NCBI GenBank assembly: GCA_006503475.1
Contig: RSEH01000320.1
Span: 1-48,155 of the forward strand
Direction of reading: 5' to 3'
Source of the DNA: Stentor roeselii
Taxonomy: Eukaryota; Ciliophora; Heterotrichea; Heterotrichida; Stentoridae
Length of the DNA stretch: 48,155 nt
In this document: positions 38,092 through 46,986 of the stretch, piece by piece
Layout of the letters: each line of letters starts with the position of its first letter
Numbering within the stretch: the first letter of the stretch is position 1
Program-made: the position numbers and the translations under genes
The notes under the pieces: model-generated
What the model was told of the DNA's origin: nothing
The model's input: only the letters and a program-made list of their open reading frames with translations
Databases searched by the model: none

Positions 38092-38352
38092 GTGTTTTAA
38101 TTTTTACTGGATTAGAGGTTGAGAAGGTTTCTTGATTAATAGGAATAAGAAATAATATTAGTCTATTCAAACTCTCTAGGGTTACTGGCCGTGTAGTAAA
38201 CCTTAAATTTAGTCTATAAAATGCGTAAAGCAAAATCTGCGAAAATTTGCTGAGATGAACATTAAAGAAAAATGACGTTAATAGACCCTTTCAAGGAATG
38301 CCCGGTCCTTGCCATGCGAGTTGAATTAAATATGAAAAAATTAATTATTTCA

Positions 38353-38952
38353 CTAGTAAGGCGGATAATAATTGTACATGGAATTATTGAAAGCTTGGGT
38401 GTACATCATCATATAATACATGTTCATCATCATCATAGTCTGAACATTCGGTTCAACCGGTGCAGGTCCAGTCCTAGCGACCGGTTTCGGAGCTTCAGCC
38501 ATTTTCTTTTCAGTTCTTTTTATTTGATTCCTGTCAAGTTTTTCCATTTTTTTAACCTTATACGCCCTAATTTTGTAAGTGTTACCGACAACGAGTTGAT
38601 CAGAACTCTTGAGTCTCTTCCAAGCTGCTTATTCCTTACTTTTCGTTTTTTCACAAAAATAAACAAATTTGCAGTCTGGCATTTCGCATCGAGCTTTTCT
38701 TAAAAACTTCTTCACGACGTTCAAGGCTGACAAATTTGCACCCAAAGAAAAATTTAAATTTTTAGGGGAACTCGAAAAACCCTTCGATTTTAACACTTCG
38801 CACTTGACGTCGAAGTCGTGCTTTTTAGGCTTTGAATGCGCTGTTTCTGGTAAGTACATCTGGATTGGCTTTCTCACGCGCTTTGAGTACCGCGTCGATG
38901 ATGGGTCGTCGTAACTTGTTTGGTTAGTGCCTTCTGAATCATTGGCCTCCAT
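38353..38952 (-). CDS. Basic protein with Met/Tyr-rich tail, unknown; one 15-nt intron
   Basis: Exons 38952-38640 and 38624-38353 join across a 15-nt intron to give 194 residues. The N-terminal half is Ser/Lys-rich and disordered (RYSKRVRKPIQMYLP). Residues 75-140 look folded (SALNVVKKFLRKARCEMPDCKFVYFCEKTK, then TWKRLKSSDQLVVGNTYKIRAYKV). The last 30 residues are dominated by Met, Tyr and Asn (MMMMNMYYMMMY, NNSMYNYYPPY), a prion-like composition. The middle part has the pattern of a small beta domain with a Cys pair. No family is recognised. Both halves read as one protein, which supports the splice. Confidence 0.7.
38625..38639 (-). other. 15-nt spliceosomal intron (Met/Tyr-tail gene)
   Basis: On the coding strand GTAAGGAATAAGCAG. 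It contains an in-frame TAA. Removal joins CEKTK to TWKRLKSSDQ. Confidence 0.85.
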
Positions 38953-39152
38953 TATTTATTAGCCATGAATATGGAGGTCGAGATTTGCAAAGTCGAATGA
39001 GGAAGATTTTTATTTGCAGTGGATGATTCACTTGGAAGGTCCTGCTGAGGCAGAGGGAATTCTGAGTAATCGGCAGGGATATGGCGGGAGATACAACTCA
39101 AGAGCACGAAGCAAATTACTGATGAACTGGTAGGGACTGGGGATTTTTTCAT
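38952..39152 (-). CDS. Possible small secreted peptide
   Basis: A 66-codon ATG-initiated frame whose N-terminus (MKKSPVPTSSSVICFVLLSC) has the charge and hydrophobic core of a signal peptide. The rest is Pro/Ser-rich with no conserved motif that I know. Base composition is less AT-rich than intergenic DNA here. Its TAA stop shares its last base with the ATG of the downstream gene (TAATG). It may instead be the 5' leader of that gene, as an upstream ORF. Evidence is limited to reading frame and composition. Confidence 0.35.
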   Translation of the reverse strand: MKKSPVPTSSSVICFVLLSCISRHIPADYSEFPLPQQDLPSESSTANKNLPHSTLQISTSIFMANK

Positions 39153-39534
39153 TTAATTTCGGAATTCGTACTTAAAACTCTAAGATGTGAAGAAATTTTA
39201 GATCCAAGAAATTAATATTTGATAAAATGTTAAAACAACCCATGAGTTTTCAAACCCAGAATATCTCTACACAATCAGATTCCCACTTTTCAAATCAAAT
39301 CAACAAAAACAGATGCATGACGTTTTTAATTATGCTAGAATATTGATGCCATCAACAGACACATAGTCCGAGTCTCTCCAGTAAAAAATAAACCCAACAA
39401 TTTTTAATGGTGAATCAAAAAAATTGACTTAAAAACCTAAACCCTTTCAAAACTTCACTACACTAAAAAAACCCAAACCAAAAAAAAATTCCAAAATAAT
39501 CAGAACACATTCTTGACCATCATCAATAAAATCA
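39153..39534. other. Intergenic, nothing recognised
   Basis: About 380 bp, A/C-rich on the plus strand, between the small ORF start and the stop of the PP1-motif gene. No ORF, tRNA or strong hairpin was seen. Confidence 0.5.
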
Positions 39535-40125
39535 TTAGTTATTCAAACTTCCATAGCTTCTGACAACCATCACTTGTTTCCCTTCAACGAGATGCACAAG
39601 TGGTTCAGGTTTCTTCAAGTTGAACTCTTGCAAAAAGTTATGTTTTTTCATGTTATTCAAATAAAAACTGTTCAGCCTCTGTCTGAAGATCTCGCTGGCC
39701 GAATGTCCGAAATGCTTCCCGGGCAGATGCTTGGAAGTTATTGTGTTCGACTTCCACCTCAGGTCCGAGGCGCTCTGAACAGGCGGCAAGCTGCCCTTGA
39801 GCAGTCCTTCTGAGTTCAACATTGAAAGTGTCTTCAAACTTTCACTTCCTTGACTGTCAATAGTCGGTAAGGGCTTTTCAAGAGTGTCTTTCGAGTTTAT
39901 CGACTCACTTTCAACGGGCTGTTTAAATGAAATTTCATGCACTGAGTTCTTGGAAGGGTCAGAAAAGTTAACTTTTTTCCCTTCAGAGAACTTGGATTTC
40001 TTCAGAATCGACTGATGAAACGAAGAAACTGTTTCTTTTTCACTTGTTTCTTTCGAAAGTGAAGAACCCGGCGTTTCCAACTTCGCCGGTTCCAGGTCCG
40101 CGACGGTCAAAGCGGCTTCTGCCAT
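39535..40125 (-). CDS. Candidate protein phosphatase 1 regulatory protein
   Basis: A 196-residue, largely disordered Ser/Lys-rich protein with the paired PP1 docking motifs of many PP1 interactors: SILK at residues 39-42, then KKVNF (RVxF type) at 50-54. In known interactors SILK lies N-terminal to RVxF, as here. The C-terminal third (MKKHNFLQEFNLKKPEPL, VEGKQVMVVRSYG) is more ordered and has no known family. The frame is open 41 codons further upstream, but that part overlaps the divergent EF-hand gene; the internal ATG (MAEAALTV) after ATTTAAATAAC is preferred. No other domain is seen. PP1 binding is inferred from motif only. Confidence 0.65.
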   Translation of the reverse strand: MAEAALTVADLEPAKLETPGSSLSKETSEKETVSSFHQSILKKSKFSEGKKVNFSDPSKNSVHEISFKQPVESESINSKDTLEKPLPTIDSQGSESLKTLSMLNSEGLLKGSLPPVQSASDLRWKSNTITSKHLPGKHFGHSASEIFRQRLNSFYLNNMKKHNFLQEFNLKKPEPLVHLVEGKQVMVVRSYGSLNN

Positions 40126-40176
40126 GTTATTTAAATTATAACAATGAAAACAAGACTTTCTGGATAGTTTAATAAA

Positions 40177-40716
40177 ATGTCTGAAACGATTCGCATGCTG
40201 CTCAGCGACGATCAAGCCTTGCTCGAGGCTTCGAAACCCGCTTTTCAAGCCCTGGACAACGACGGGTCGGGGTACATTGACGAAAAAGAACTGTTCAACG
40301 CGATGACTTCGATGGCGAATGAGGCTGGCATTTCAGTTCCTACTTTAGAACAGCTCCAGCAAGCCATGCAGGCCATCGACCGCAACAGGGACGGAAAAGT
40401 CAGTCTTGACGAGTTCCTTGAACTTATGAGGCAAACTTTAAGGGACATGCTTAAAGCGCTTGGAGAGGAAGAAGTCCAGCCTGATACTAAGAAGGCTGAG
40501 GAGCAGATAAATAAACAGTTGCAGATGTTTGAGAAGTATTTGGAAGAAAGTGGCATTACCATGGCTTTTCAACTCATTTTTGCTGAGATTCTTACCAAAA
40601 AGATTGAAGCTGCTAATGTTTTCACATATACTGCTATGAGACTTAGACAGATTGGCAAGGAAATCGCACATCTCCTGCCGAAGAACTTGACTGCAAATAT
40701 TGCGGAACATGCTTAA
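40177..40716 (+). CDS. EF-hand calcium-binding protein with conserved C-terminal helix region
   Basis: A 179-residue protein with two canonical EF-hands: DNDGSGYIDEKE at 27-38 and DRNRDGKVSLDE at 68-79. All calcium-coordinating positions are intact. Residues 110-175 form a helical region (EKYLEESGITMAFQLIF, then KIEAANVFTYTAMRLRQIGKEIA) that I do not recognise as a named domain. It is shorter on EF-hands than calmodulin or centrin, and there is no signal peptide or kinase domain. It diverges from the PP1-motif gene with 51 bp between start codons, so the two may share a promoter. The base composition is GC-richer at the 5' end than most of the window. It ends in TAA. Confidence 0.85.
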   Translation: MSETIRMLLSDDQALLEASKPAFQALDNDGSGYIDEKELFNAMTSMANEAGISVPTLEQLQQAMQAIDRNRDGKVSLDEFLELMRQTLRDMLKALGEEEVQPDTKKAEEQINKQLQMFEKYLEESGITMAFQLIFAEILTKKIEAANVFTYTAMRLRQIGKEIAHLLPKNLTANIAEHA

Positions 40717-40798
40717 AAGTGGATAATTAGATTGATTAGAATGATTTTCAGTCTTTTCAAGGTTTTCAATGTTTTTGGATATTTAGAATTATAGGATA

Positions 40799-41743
40799 AT
40801 GGAGGAAGATGTTCTGGGAATTCAACTGGAAATTGATAAAATCCAGGATCAACGGAAAAATTTAAGGAATGAGATGAATTCTGTGAATCAGTTGATTTCG
40901 GATCTCTGCTTGAAAATTCAAGAAAAGGTGATTTTTATTTAGGATGCTTTTCTCCAAAATCTCTCGGATCAAATCGAAGTGACTAAGTTAAAAATCGAAG
41001 ACTATAACAATGTTAACCGCTTAGAGCAGCTTCAAGTAACCAACTCTGAAATTAGATCCAAAACAACTGCCTGTTTTATAGACTATCTTGCTATACTTCA
41101 CCAATTTGATTTTTCGCTTGACAGTTTGGGACAACAAAAAATCGGTTTTGAGAAATTATCAAACTCAATAGTGGGCCTTTTAAAAGACAAAGAAGAACTG
41201 TTGAGTGAAATCAAAACTATCAAATCGAATATGACTTCGATGGAAATGAAAAACGAGAAGTCAAAGCAAGATTTTTCAGAAATGCAAAAGAAATTGAGAG
41301 ATCTTGAGTCTGAAATGATGGAATTTAAAAGCTGTGAAACAGAAACTGCTGATAAAATTGCCGCGCATATTTTAAATGAATCCAGATTGGCTAAGGAGCT
41401 GATTCAATGTAAAATTGCTTTGGCTGAAGCTAGAACCATACGCAAAAAGTTTCGGTTACGTCGGGTGTGGATGCTATCAACAACTTTATGTTTCATGTAC
41501 ATCGTAAAATCCTCCTTCGAATACGCAATTAAAATCCAAGACTCTTCTTCATCCTTCCTACTAAAATTCAGCGAAATCGATTCAATCTTCCTACATCCCG
41601 TAAAAAAGTCCCATTTTTTCTTAAAATCAACTCGAAACACAATCCAAGAGTACTTCAGCGAGTGCAGCGAAGAAATAGTTTCCTTAATTCGAGAGCTGAT
41701 GTTTTCAGAAATCTGCGGTGAACGAGTAGAAAAGTTATTTTAA
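40799..41743 (+). CDS. Coiled-coil protein with possible membrane segment; one 15-nt intron
   Basis: Exons 40799-40927 and 40943-41743 join across a 15-nt intron to give 309 residues. Residues 1-190 are coiled coil (DQRKNLRNEMNSVNQLISDL, and IKSNMTSMEMKNEKSKQDFS). A hydrophobic stretch (VWMLSTTLCFMYIVKSSF) near residue 215 could be a membrane anchor or a buried helix. The last 75 residues look folded but unfamiliar. No family is recognised. Its stop lies inside the first copy of a 38-bp direct repeat whose second copy holds the next gene's start codon. Confidence 0.7.
40928..40942 (+). other. 15-nt spliceosomal intron (coiled-coil gene)
   Basis: GTGATTTTTATTTAG. Its TAG ends the frame if retained. 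Removal joins IQEK to DAFLQNLSDQ and keeps the coiled-coil pattern. Confidence 0.85.
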
Positions 41744-41818
41744 CCTAATAAAGAATACAATAAATAAAATCTAGGGTTTTACCTAATAAAGAATATAATG
41801 AATAAAATCTGGGGTTTG
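41743..41818 (+). repeat. 38-bp direct repeat spanning a gene boundary
   Basis: ACCTAATAAAGAATA... at 41743-41780 is repeated at 41781-41818 with three or four differences. The second copy contains the kinase ATG (41798) and its first seven codons. The first copy has ACAATAAATA in place of ATAATGAATA and so no ATG. Confidence 0.85.
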
Positions 41819-42922
41819 ACTGACTATCTCTACACTGCTGAAAGATACACGCTGAACACGATAACCGTAGAGCTAAAAGAGAAGATTTCTGAAGGGGGCT
41901 ACGCCTTTGTCTATAAAGCTGTTGACATCGCCACTGGATTTGAATACGCAGCGAAAAAAATCATCTGCCAGTCTAATGAACTGGTCAGGATGGCAGAGCG
42001 GGAGATTCAAACAATGAAGTCACTTCCTCTGCATGAAAACCTTGTCAGGCTCATCGACAGCGCAATCATTCAGACCGCTTCAGGCAAAGTCGCGATTTTG
42101 GTCCTTGAGCTCTGCACAGGAGGCACCCTCGTCACCCTTCTTGAAAAATACGAGAGAAACTTGAACCTTTCTCAAATTCTCTTCATTTTGAAAGAAATCT
42201 GCTCAGGGGTCCTCGCTGTTCACTCCGCAGGTTTCATTCACCGCGATTTGAAGATCGAAAACGTTCTGCTTCACAATAAAAAGTTCAAACTCTGCGACTT
42301 CGGAAGCTGTAGTTCTGAAGTTTTCGACTTGTCTTCAGCCTCTCGGCAGGAACTGATGGCTTTGCAGGAGAAGTTTGAAAGAGAGACTACTTTAATGTAC
42401 AGGCCTCCTGAAATGATTGACTTGTACCAGCGAGCAAGAGTTGATTTCAAAGGGGACTCTTGGATGATCGGATGCATCGCTTACACCCTGGCATTTTGCA
42501 GACATCCTTTTCAGGACCAGGCTCAGTTGGCTATTGTTAATGCGCACTTCAACTTCCCTGGGAATTCAAGGTTTGATGAGAAGTTTCACTCGTTTGTTGC
42601 GTGGATCTTGAATCCTAATCCTGTTGAAAGACCTTCTGTTCAGGAAATTTTTTTGGCGATTAGTGAGTATGAACAAAGGAATGGGTTTAATGCTGTGATT
42701 AGACATACTGTTAAGAGGACTCAGAAAAGGGTGGACCGGGATTTGACTGATGAAGAAATTGCAAGGGAAATTCAGATTGCTAGACAGCAAATGGAAGCCA
42801 GAAATGCACCAAAGAAAAAAGAAGAAGTTAATATTTGGGGGGTTGTTGAAAATAGTGCAGCTGGTGGGAATAGTGCCAATAGTGGGCAAGGCGGAGTAAA
42901 CATGGGATGGGCCAAGTTTTAG
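41798..42922 (+). CDS. NAK-family (AAK1/GAK/BIKE-like) protein kinase
   Basis: A 374-residue kinase. The domain (about residues 23-300) has Lys53 in YAAKK, a Gly-rich loop variant SEGGYAFVY, HRDLKIENVLL at 148-158 and CDFGSCS around 167. The NAK signature RETTLMYRPPEMIDLYQ is at 195-211. LAIVNAHFNFPGNSRF also matches AAK1/GAK. NAK kinases phosphorylate clathrin adaptor mu chains and regulate endocytosis. All catalytic residues are present. After the kinase domain there is a charged helix (DLTDEEIAREIQIARQQME) and a short Gly/Asn tail with WG and NMGWAKF, possibly adaptor-binding. There is no auxilin J domain, so AAK1/BIKE is closer than GAK. It ends in TAG. Confidence 0.92.
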   Translation: MNKIWGLTDYLYTAERYTLNTITVELKEKISEGGYAFVYKAVDIATGFEYAAKKIICQSNELVRMAEREIQTMKSLPLHENLVRLIDSAIIQTASGKVAILVLELCTGGTLVTLLEKYERNLNLSQILFILKEICSGVLAVHSAGFIHRDLKIENVLLHNKKFKLCDFGSCSSEVFDLSSASRQELMALQEKFERETTLMYRPPEMIDLYQRARVDFKGDSWMIGCIAYTLAFCRHPFQDQAQLAIVNAHFNFPGNSRFDEKFHSFVAWILNPNPVERPSVQEIFLAISEYEQRNGFNAVIRHTVKRTQKRVDRDLTDEEIAREIQIARQQMEARNAPKKKEEVNIWGVVENSAAGGNSANSGQGGVNMGWAKF

Positions 42923-43271
42923 TTTGTGTTAAAGATGGTTTCTTTTGGCATCAACACATTAGCCTTGTAAATGCATATATTGCTTAATACTCTAAAATGA
43001 TGAAAGATTCACTAGTAAGACTCCTTCACTTATCGTATGAAAATTTTTTCAGTCTTTTAAAATAAAAATTTCCTAGAAACTCTTAAAAGCATACAACAAT
43101 CTTCTTTTCTCCGACGAATAAATCTAAAATCCTAAAATAAACGAATAATATCTTATTTATAAAATATTGAGCTTGTTTCAAACTTTTAATCAAACTTCTA
43201 TAATCCTCTTTATTTATAGAATCTTCAATTTTTTCAATGTTTTTAGCTGATTTTATCAAATTTTTTATAAA
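42923..43271. other. Intergenic, nothing recognised
   Basis: About 350 bp, strongly AT-rich. A minus-strand frame is open through part of it but starts with TTG, is Lys/Ile-rich by composition and is not accepted. TTATAAA precedes the next ATG. Confidence 0.5.
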
Positions 43272-43517
43272 ATGCTTCAAATACAGAAAGGAATGAAATC
43301 AAGTTTCTCAAGGGACCAGCTCGTTTTAAATAACGAGGGATTAATGCAAGTTCACACTGAATTCGACGTCAAAGAAGTTGATGAAGATATCTTAGTTGTT
43401 AGAGGGGGTAGATTTATTCTTGCCAGGCATCGCTCAGTAAAAGTTAAAGAGAGAACAGTTATGAGAAAATTACTTGATTGGGATGATTTATCTCCAACAC
43501 CCAGACGATTATTTTAG
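43272..43517 (+). CDS. Small hypothetical protein
   Basis: An 81-residue protein starting with ATG after TTATAAA. It has a balanced, folded-looking composition (VHTEFDVKEVDEDILVVRGGRFILARHRSVKVKER) and a Ser/Thr-Pro pair near the end (LSPTPRRLF) that could be phosphorylated. No family is recognised. It stands alone between two AT-rich gaps of 350 and 590 bp. Confidence 0.55.
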   Translation: MLQIQKGMKSSFSRDQLVLNNEGLMQVHTEFDVKEVDEDILVVRGGRFILARHRSVKVKERTVMRKLLDWDDLSPTPRRLF

Positions 43518-44108
43518 GCAGAAAATTAGCATAATCATTATTGATTTTCGTTGAAATATATTTTTATGAATTTTGTAGTATTATTAATAATTATTCTTGT
43601 TATCTTAATTTAGGTAGTTTGTAATTTAAAAGATCCAATTCAAAGATTCCACTCTCCTCAGTAAAAACTCTCAGAATAAGAAGTTTAGATTCATCAAATC
43701 ACAATATGAAAGACTGAAAGTTATTTGAAAGATAAATCAAACTCCTAGACCTATTTCTGAGCATGCAATCAATCACCTAAATCCAATCAATTGCATCAAA
43801 TTTTAAACACAAGTATTTAATTTTAATTGACATACTTGAATGACGATCCAAGTACATCCTTATAAAACATTCAACTTTAGTAATAATATAGATTTGTGAT
43901 CAGTACATATCAAGTTATTTGATCTTTAAAATGAGTTTGATGATAAAGTAAAAACTCCAAAAGCACTTTTGATAAATCCTCCAAATTTTGCAGGGAAACG
44001 ATTTTAAAAAATCAAACCAAAGCATCTTCTTTAAAATGAAATATTCCCATTTTCAATTCAATTTACTATTGCTTAATATCTATCAAGTAAACCTCTTTAT
44101 TAATACTC
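43518..44108. other. Intergenic, nothing recognised
   Basis: About 590 bp of AT-rich sequence between the small protein and the convergent ZIP transporter. No ORF, RNA gene or repeat was identified. Confidence 0.5.
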
Positions 44109-44960
44109 TTAACTACTGATAAAGCAAGAAACGATCGCCAAAGGAAGAAACCCCGAAAGCACTCCAAGGAACTTGAGCCAAGCCAAATGTTTATCATGAA
44201 ACTGGTCAGGAATGACTTCAGTGAAGCCCAAGTAAATGAAAGTCCCAGAGCTAAGTCCCATGAAAGTAGCCTGAAGAACAGGGAACCTGAGACTGGAAAG
44301 TCCGATTCCAATGGCGATTCCAAGAGGCGACGAAAGCACAAAAGTAGTCATCAAAGAGATCCTCCAGGGATTGTTGAGATCAACAAGTTTAATGCCAAGA
44401 GAAAAGGCAGCAGGCATTTTGTGTACCAAGATAGCGATTCCAATCAACAAAACATCAGTCTGAGAACTGACCACTCCCGTCGCGATCCCTTCTAGCAAGG
44501 AATGAATGACGAGAGCAGTGGTGAGCATGATTCCTTTACGCTTTTTCGCAACAAGTTCATCGTCACTTAAAGTCTCGTCTGAAGTTGCCTCGTCTTGAGT
44601 CAAGGGTTTCTTCATCGAAGGGTTTTCCAGACCTGCTACTCGAGAGTCTGAATGAAAATGGTCATGTCCTCTGATTAGCACCTTCTCGATAAGTAAAATC
44701 ATGCAGTACCCTGAAAGAGCTACGATGTAACCTATTGGGGCTGAACTGTCGGTACCTTCTTCGAAACCTTCTTGTGTCTCTGGCAACATATGGACGATTC
44801 CCACGAATATGAAAATACCACCTGCGAAACAATTAGCGAATCTCAGGAATTTTTCTTTGCTTTGAAGACTCTTGTTTGCGAATAGGACGAAACCTGCCAG
44901 ACTTCCTGCTAAGAGGAAAACGAAGATGAAAATTACTTTTAAGTCTGTTGCTGAGACCAT
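44109..44960 (-). CDS. ZIP-family (SLC39) zinc/metal transporter
   Basis: A 283-residue protein with eight predicted membrane segments, typical in size for the ZIP1-3 (subfamily II) group that moves Zn2+ or Fe2+ into the cytosol. TM4 carries the signature HSLLEG at 153-158, TM5 carries HKMPAAFSLG at 180-189, and TM2 has GIVHMLPE around His57. The loop between TM3 and TM4 is His- and acid-rich (GHDHFHSD, SDETLSDDE), a usual metal-sensing or binding loop. All metal-path residues look intact. Plasma-membrane or organelle location cannot be told. It ends in TAA. Confidence 0.93.
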   Translation of the reverse strand: MVSATDLKVIFIFVFLLAGSLAGFVLFANKSLQSKEKFLRFANCFAGGIFIFVGIVHMLPETQEGFEEGTDSSAPIGYIVALSGYCMILLIEKVLIRGHDHFHSDSRVAGLENPSMKKPLTQDEATSDETLSDDELVAKKRKGIMLTTALVIHSLLEGIATGVVSSQTDVLLIGIAILVHKMPAAFSLGIKLVDLNNPWRISLMTTFVLSSPLGIAIGIGLSSLRFPVLQATFMGLSSGTFIYLGFTEVIPDQFHDKHLAWLKFLGVLSGFLPLAIVSCFISS

Positions 44961-45294
44961 TTCTATGGCTATTAATATTCAAGATGTCACTTGGCCCTAT
45001 TGGAGACATCTTGAAAGAATTAGACTATAAAATTTTTAAGAATTTCAAATACTTTTGTGCTCATATAAATCAATATCATCAATAAGAAAAAGCTTCTTTA
45101 TTGGTAATTAATCACTTCTCATTAAATTCAGAATTAAGATAGAAGTCCTTTTGAATAGAGATATTCATATTTTGGGATAAGATGATAGTTAAAATTATAT
45201 AGGACTTATTAATATAGTTAATTAAGATCAAGCAGAGTAATTATTATTATAATCAACTTTCCTAATCTTTCTATAAAAAATTACTCATCATGAA
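44961..45294. other. Intergenic, nothing recognised
   Basis: About 330 bp of AT-rich sequence upstream of the ZIP gene and downstream of the LITAF gene. Confidence 0.5.
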
Positions 45295-45735
45295 CTAAAT
45301 TAAACTAAATTGTCCTAAAGCTCTCATGCATTTCGGACAGAGGTGAGTTTTATCATACCAGTCTTTGATACAAAAGGGTATGCAAGACACACAAGGGCTA
45401 ATAATGTAAAAGACTATGAACATTATCCAAACCATGCATCCGACGCTGTTTTCAACACGAGTAGTAACTGTGACTTTGCAATTCTTACACATGACTAGAA
45501 CAGGCATAGTTCCAAATATTGTACCTTCTAGATTATTTGTCAAAATCACTATAGCTGGTTGTTGGTGTGAAGAATGAATTGGCTCATATATAATGTTGGG
45601 AGCGTCTCTATTATTATTGTAGTATTCGGGCCCGATTTCTTGAGGAGGATGATTGACCGGAGGATAAGCATACTGAGGAGGAGGGTAATCTGATTTTTGG
45701 TCTAAGTTCCTTGAACTGTCTTGCCCTTCAGACAT
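45295..45735 (-). CDS. LITAF-domain (SIMPLE-like) endosomal membrane protein
   Basis: A 146-residue protein with a Pro-rich N-terminus containing a PPxY motif (PPQY at 19-22), which binds WW domains of Nedd4-type ligases. The C-terminal LITAF domain follows. Cys83-x2-Cys86 and Cys133-x2-Cys136 (in HLCPKC) form the zinc site, and between them lies a membrane-inserting hydrophobic segment (VGCMVWIMFIVFYIISPC). TTRVENSVG before it is typical. LITAF/CDIP proteins sit monotopically on late endosome and lysosome membranes and act in sorting. The length is normal and the start is supported by ATATAA before the ATG. It ends in TAA. Confidence 0.92.
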   Translation of the reverse strand: MSEGQDSSRNLDQKSDYPPPQYAYPPVNHPPQEIGPEYYNNNRDAPNIIYEPIHSSHQQPAIVILTNNLEGTIFGTMPVLVMCKNCKVTVTTRVENSVGCMVWIMFIVFYIISPCVSCIPFCIKDWYDKTHLCPKCMRALGQFSLI

Positions 45736-46131
45736 TTATATTGGTTATTCATGAGGATTATAATGTAAAAATTGTCTAAGATAACAACCTGGAATTTATA
45801 ACAAAGATCAGACTAATTTAAGTTCGTCTTTCAATACTTTTCAAATATATGACTATGTTTCTATAGAATATCTTAAAAAATGAGAGTATAAGATAATCAT
45901 GATGCGATATTTTTTCTGCTACGTATTATTCTAATATATTTGTACATAATAAGTGCATCAGATATATCAATTGATTTATGAGATCACTAAAATATCAATT
46001 ATTTTGAAATAAAGTGAAGATTTTTGGATATAAAGAACCCTAAGAATGAAAAATAAAGGTTATTCTGCTAAGATTACCTCATATATATTAGTTAAGCAAA
46101 CATTAGATTTAGTTTTGAATAAATTAACTAA
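45736..46131. other. Intergenic, nothing recognised
   Basis: About 395 bp of AT-rich DNA. No RNA gene, ORF or notable repeat was seen. Confidence 0.5.
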
Positions 46132-46560
46132 CTAAAATAGTTTCTCGTGAGTTCCAGTTGAAGAATAGATCATGTAAAAGTGCAGAAGGATGAAGAAAAT
46201 CAGGAACATTTTCATGGAATCAAAACTTTCTTTAAATCGGTTTAGATCCGATTTGAGTTTTCGAATCTCGTCTGAGAAAGTTATGACGACATGTTTGACT
46301 TCGTTGATCTCTTGTTCGAAGTGATCCCTTGTTTCGTTGATCACTTGTTCGAGGTGATCCCTTGTTTCGTTGCTTTCGATCCTCAAACTGGTCAAGTCTT
46401 CGTCAATTTCTTTTATGAACCTTTCTAGTCTTAAATCTCTAGCTTCACTTGAGTTCTTCAGATTTTGGATTTCTTGAGTAATATCAGATTTAAATGATAC
46501 AAAATCAATCTTTTTCAAGAATGAATCTTCTAAGTCTTTTCTTGCTTTGAAATATGACAA
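46132..46560 (-). CDS. Coiled-coil tail-anchored protein ORF lacking an ATG
   Basis: An open frame of 142 codons with a good coiled coil and a C-terminal membrane anchor (MKMFLIFFILLHFYMIYSS), the design of tail-anchored or SNARE-like proteins, but no family match. A 33-bp in-frame tandem duplication gives NETRDHLEQVI and NETRDHFEQEI. The frame has no ATG near its 5' end. It opens at TTG, and the only upstream in-frame ATG is followed one codon later by TAA. No 15-nt GT-AG intron repairs this. It may be a decayed gene, have an undetected first exon, or hold a sequence error. Confidence 0.5.
   Translation of the reverse strand: MSYFKARKDLEDSFLKKIDFVSFKSDITQEIQNLKNSSEARDLRLERFIKEIDEDLTSLRIESNETRDHLEQVINETRDHFEQEINEVKHVVITFSDEIRKLKSDLNRFKESFDSMKMFLIFFILLHFYMIYSSTGTHEKLF
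46302..46367 (-). repeat. 33-bp tandem duplication, two copies, in frame
   Basis: Plus-strand copies at 46302-46334 and 46335-46367 begin CGTTGATC and differ at only two bases. They encode two 11-residue coiled-coil repeats. Confidence 0.85.
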
Positions 46561-46986
46561 ACTGATTTATATCATTTGATTTACTAAATCCAATGATCAG
46601 AAAATTTTAACAAATCTCAACAACGATGATATCAGAAAAATCTAAATCCATTTATGAGTTTTAATGCCTTCATATGACAAAAGTTTAAAAAGAAGATTCA
46701 AATTCAAGAGAATCAAGACTTGAGGTACTTCAAAGCATTTTTCGATTTTCAATAATTTAGATTTCTTCATCACAATAAGCAGAAGTAAAGGCAAGATATT
46801 CGAACAACAATAAAAGAGTTAATCACCACTCAACTATAAAAAAGGGTCCAGAGAGTAGGTTTTAAGTAAACAATATGAAGATATCTGAACTTATAATTCT
46901 AACGCTATAATCCTATTCCTATTCTGTAGAAAAAAGTTCACCTCTACTGTTCGATTCTAGTTAAATTGAATAACAAATGCTTGAAT
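46561..46986. other. Intergenic, nothing recognised
   Basis: About 425 bp, AT-rich. It may hold the missing first exon of the adjacent coiled-coil ORF, but no 15-nt intron fitting GTRANNNNNANNNAG was found to link one. Confidence 0.4.

Noticed and set aside
38272-38703. 143-codon plus-strand frame, His-rich
   Set aside because: Most of it is antisense to the spliced Met/Tyr-tail gene, and its His run is the complement of the Met codons.
43083-43280. 65-codon minus-strand frame
   Set aside because: TTG start, AT-driven Lys/Ile composition, and overlap with the start of the small protein gene on the other strand.
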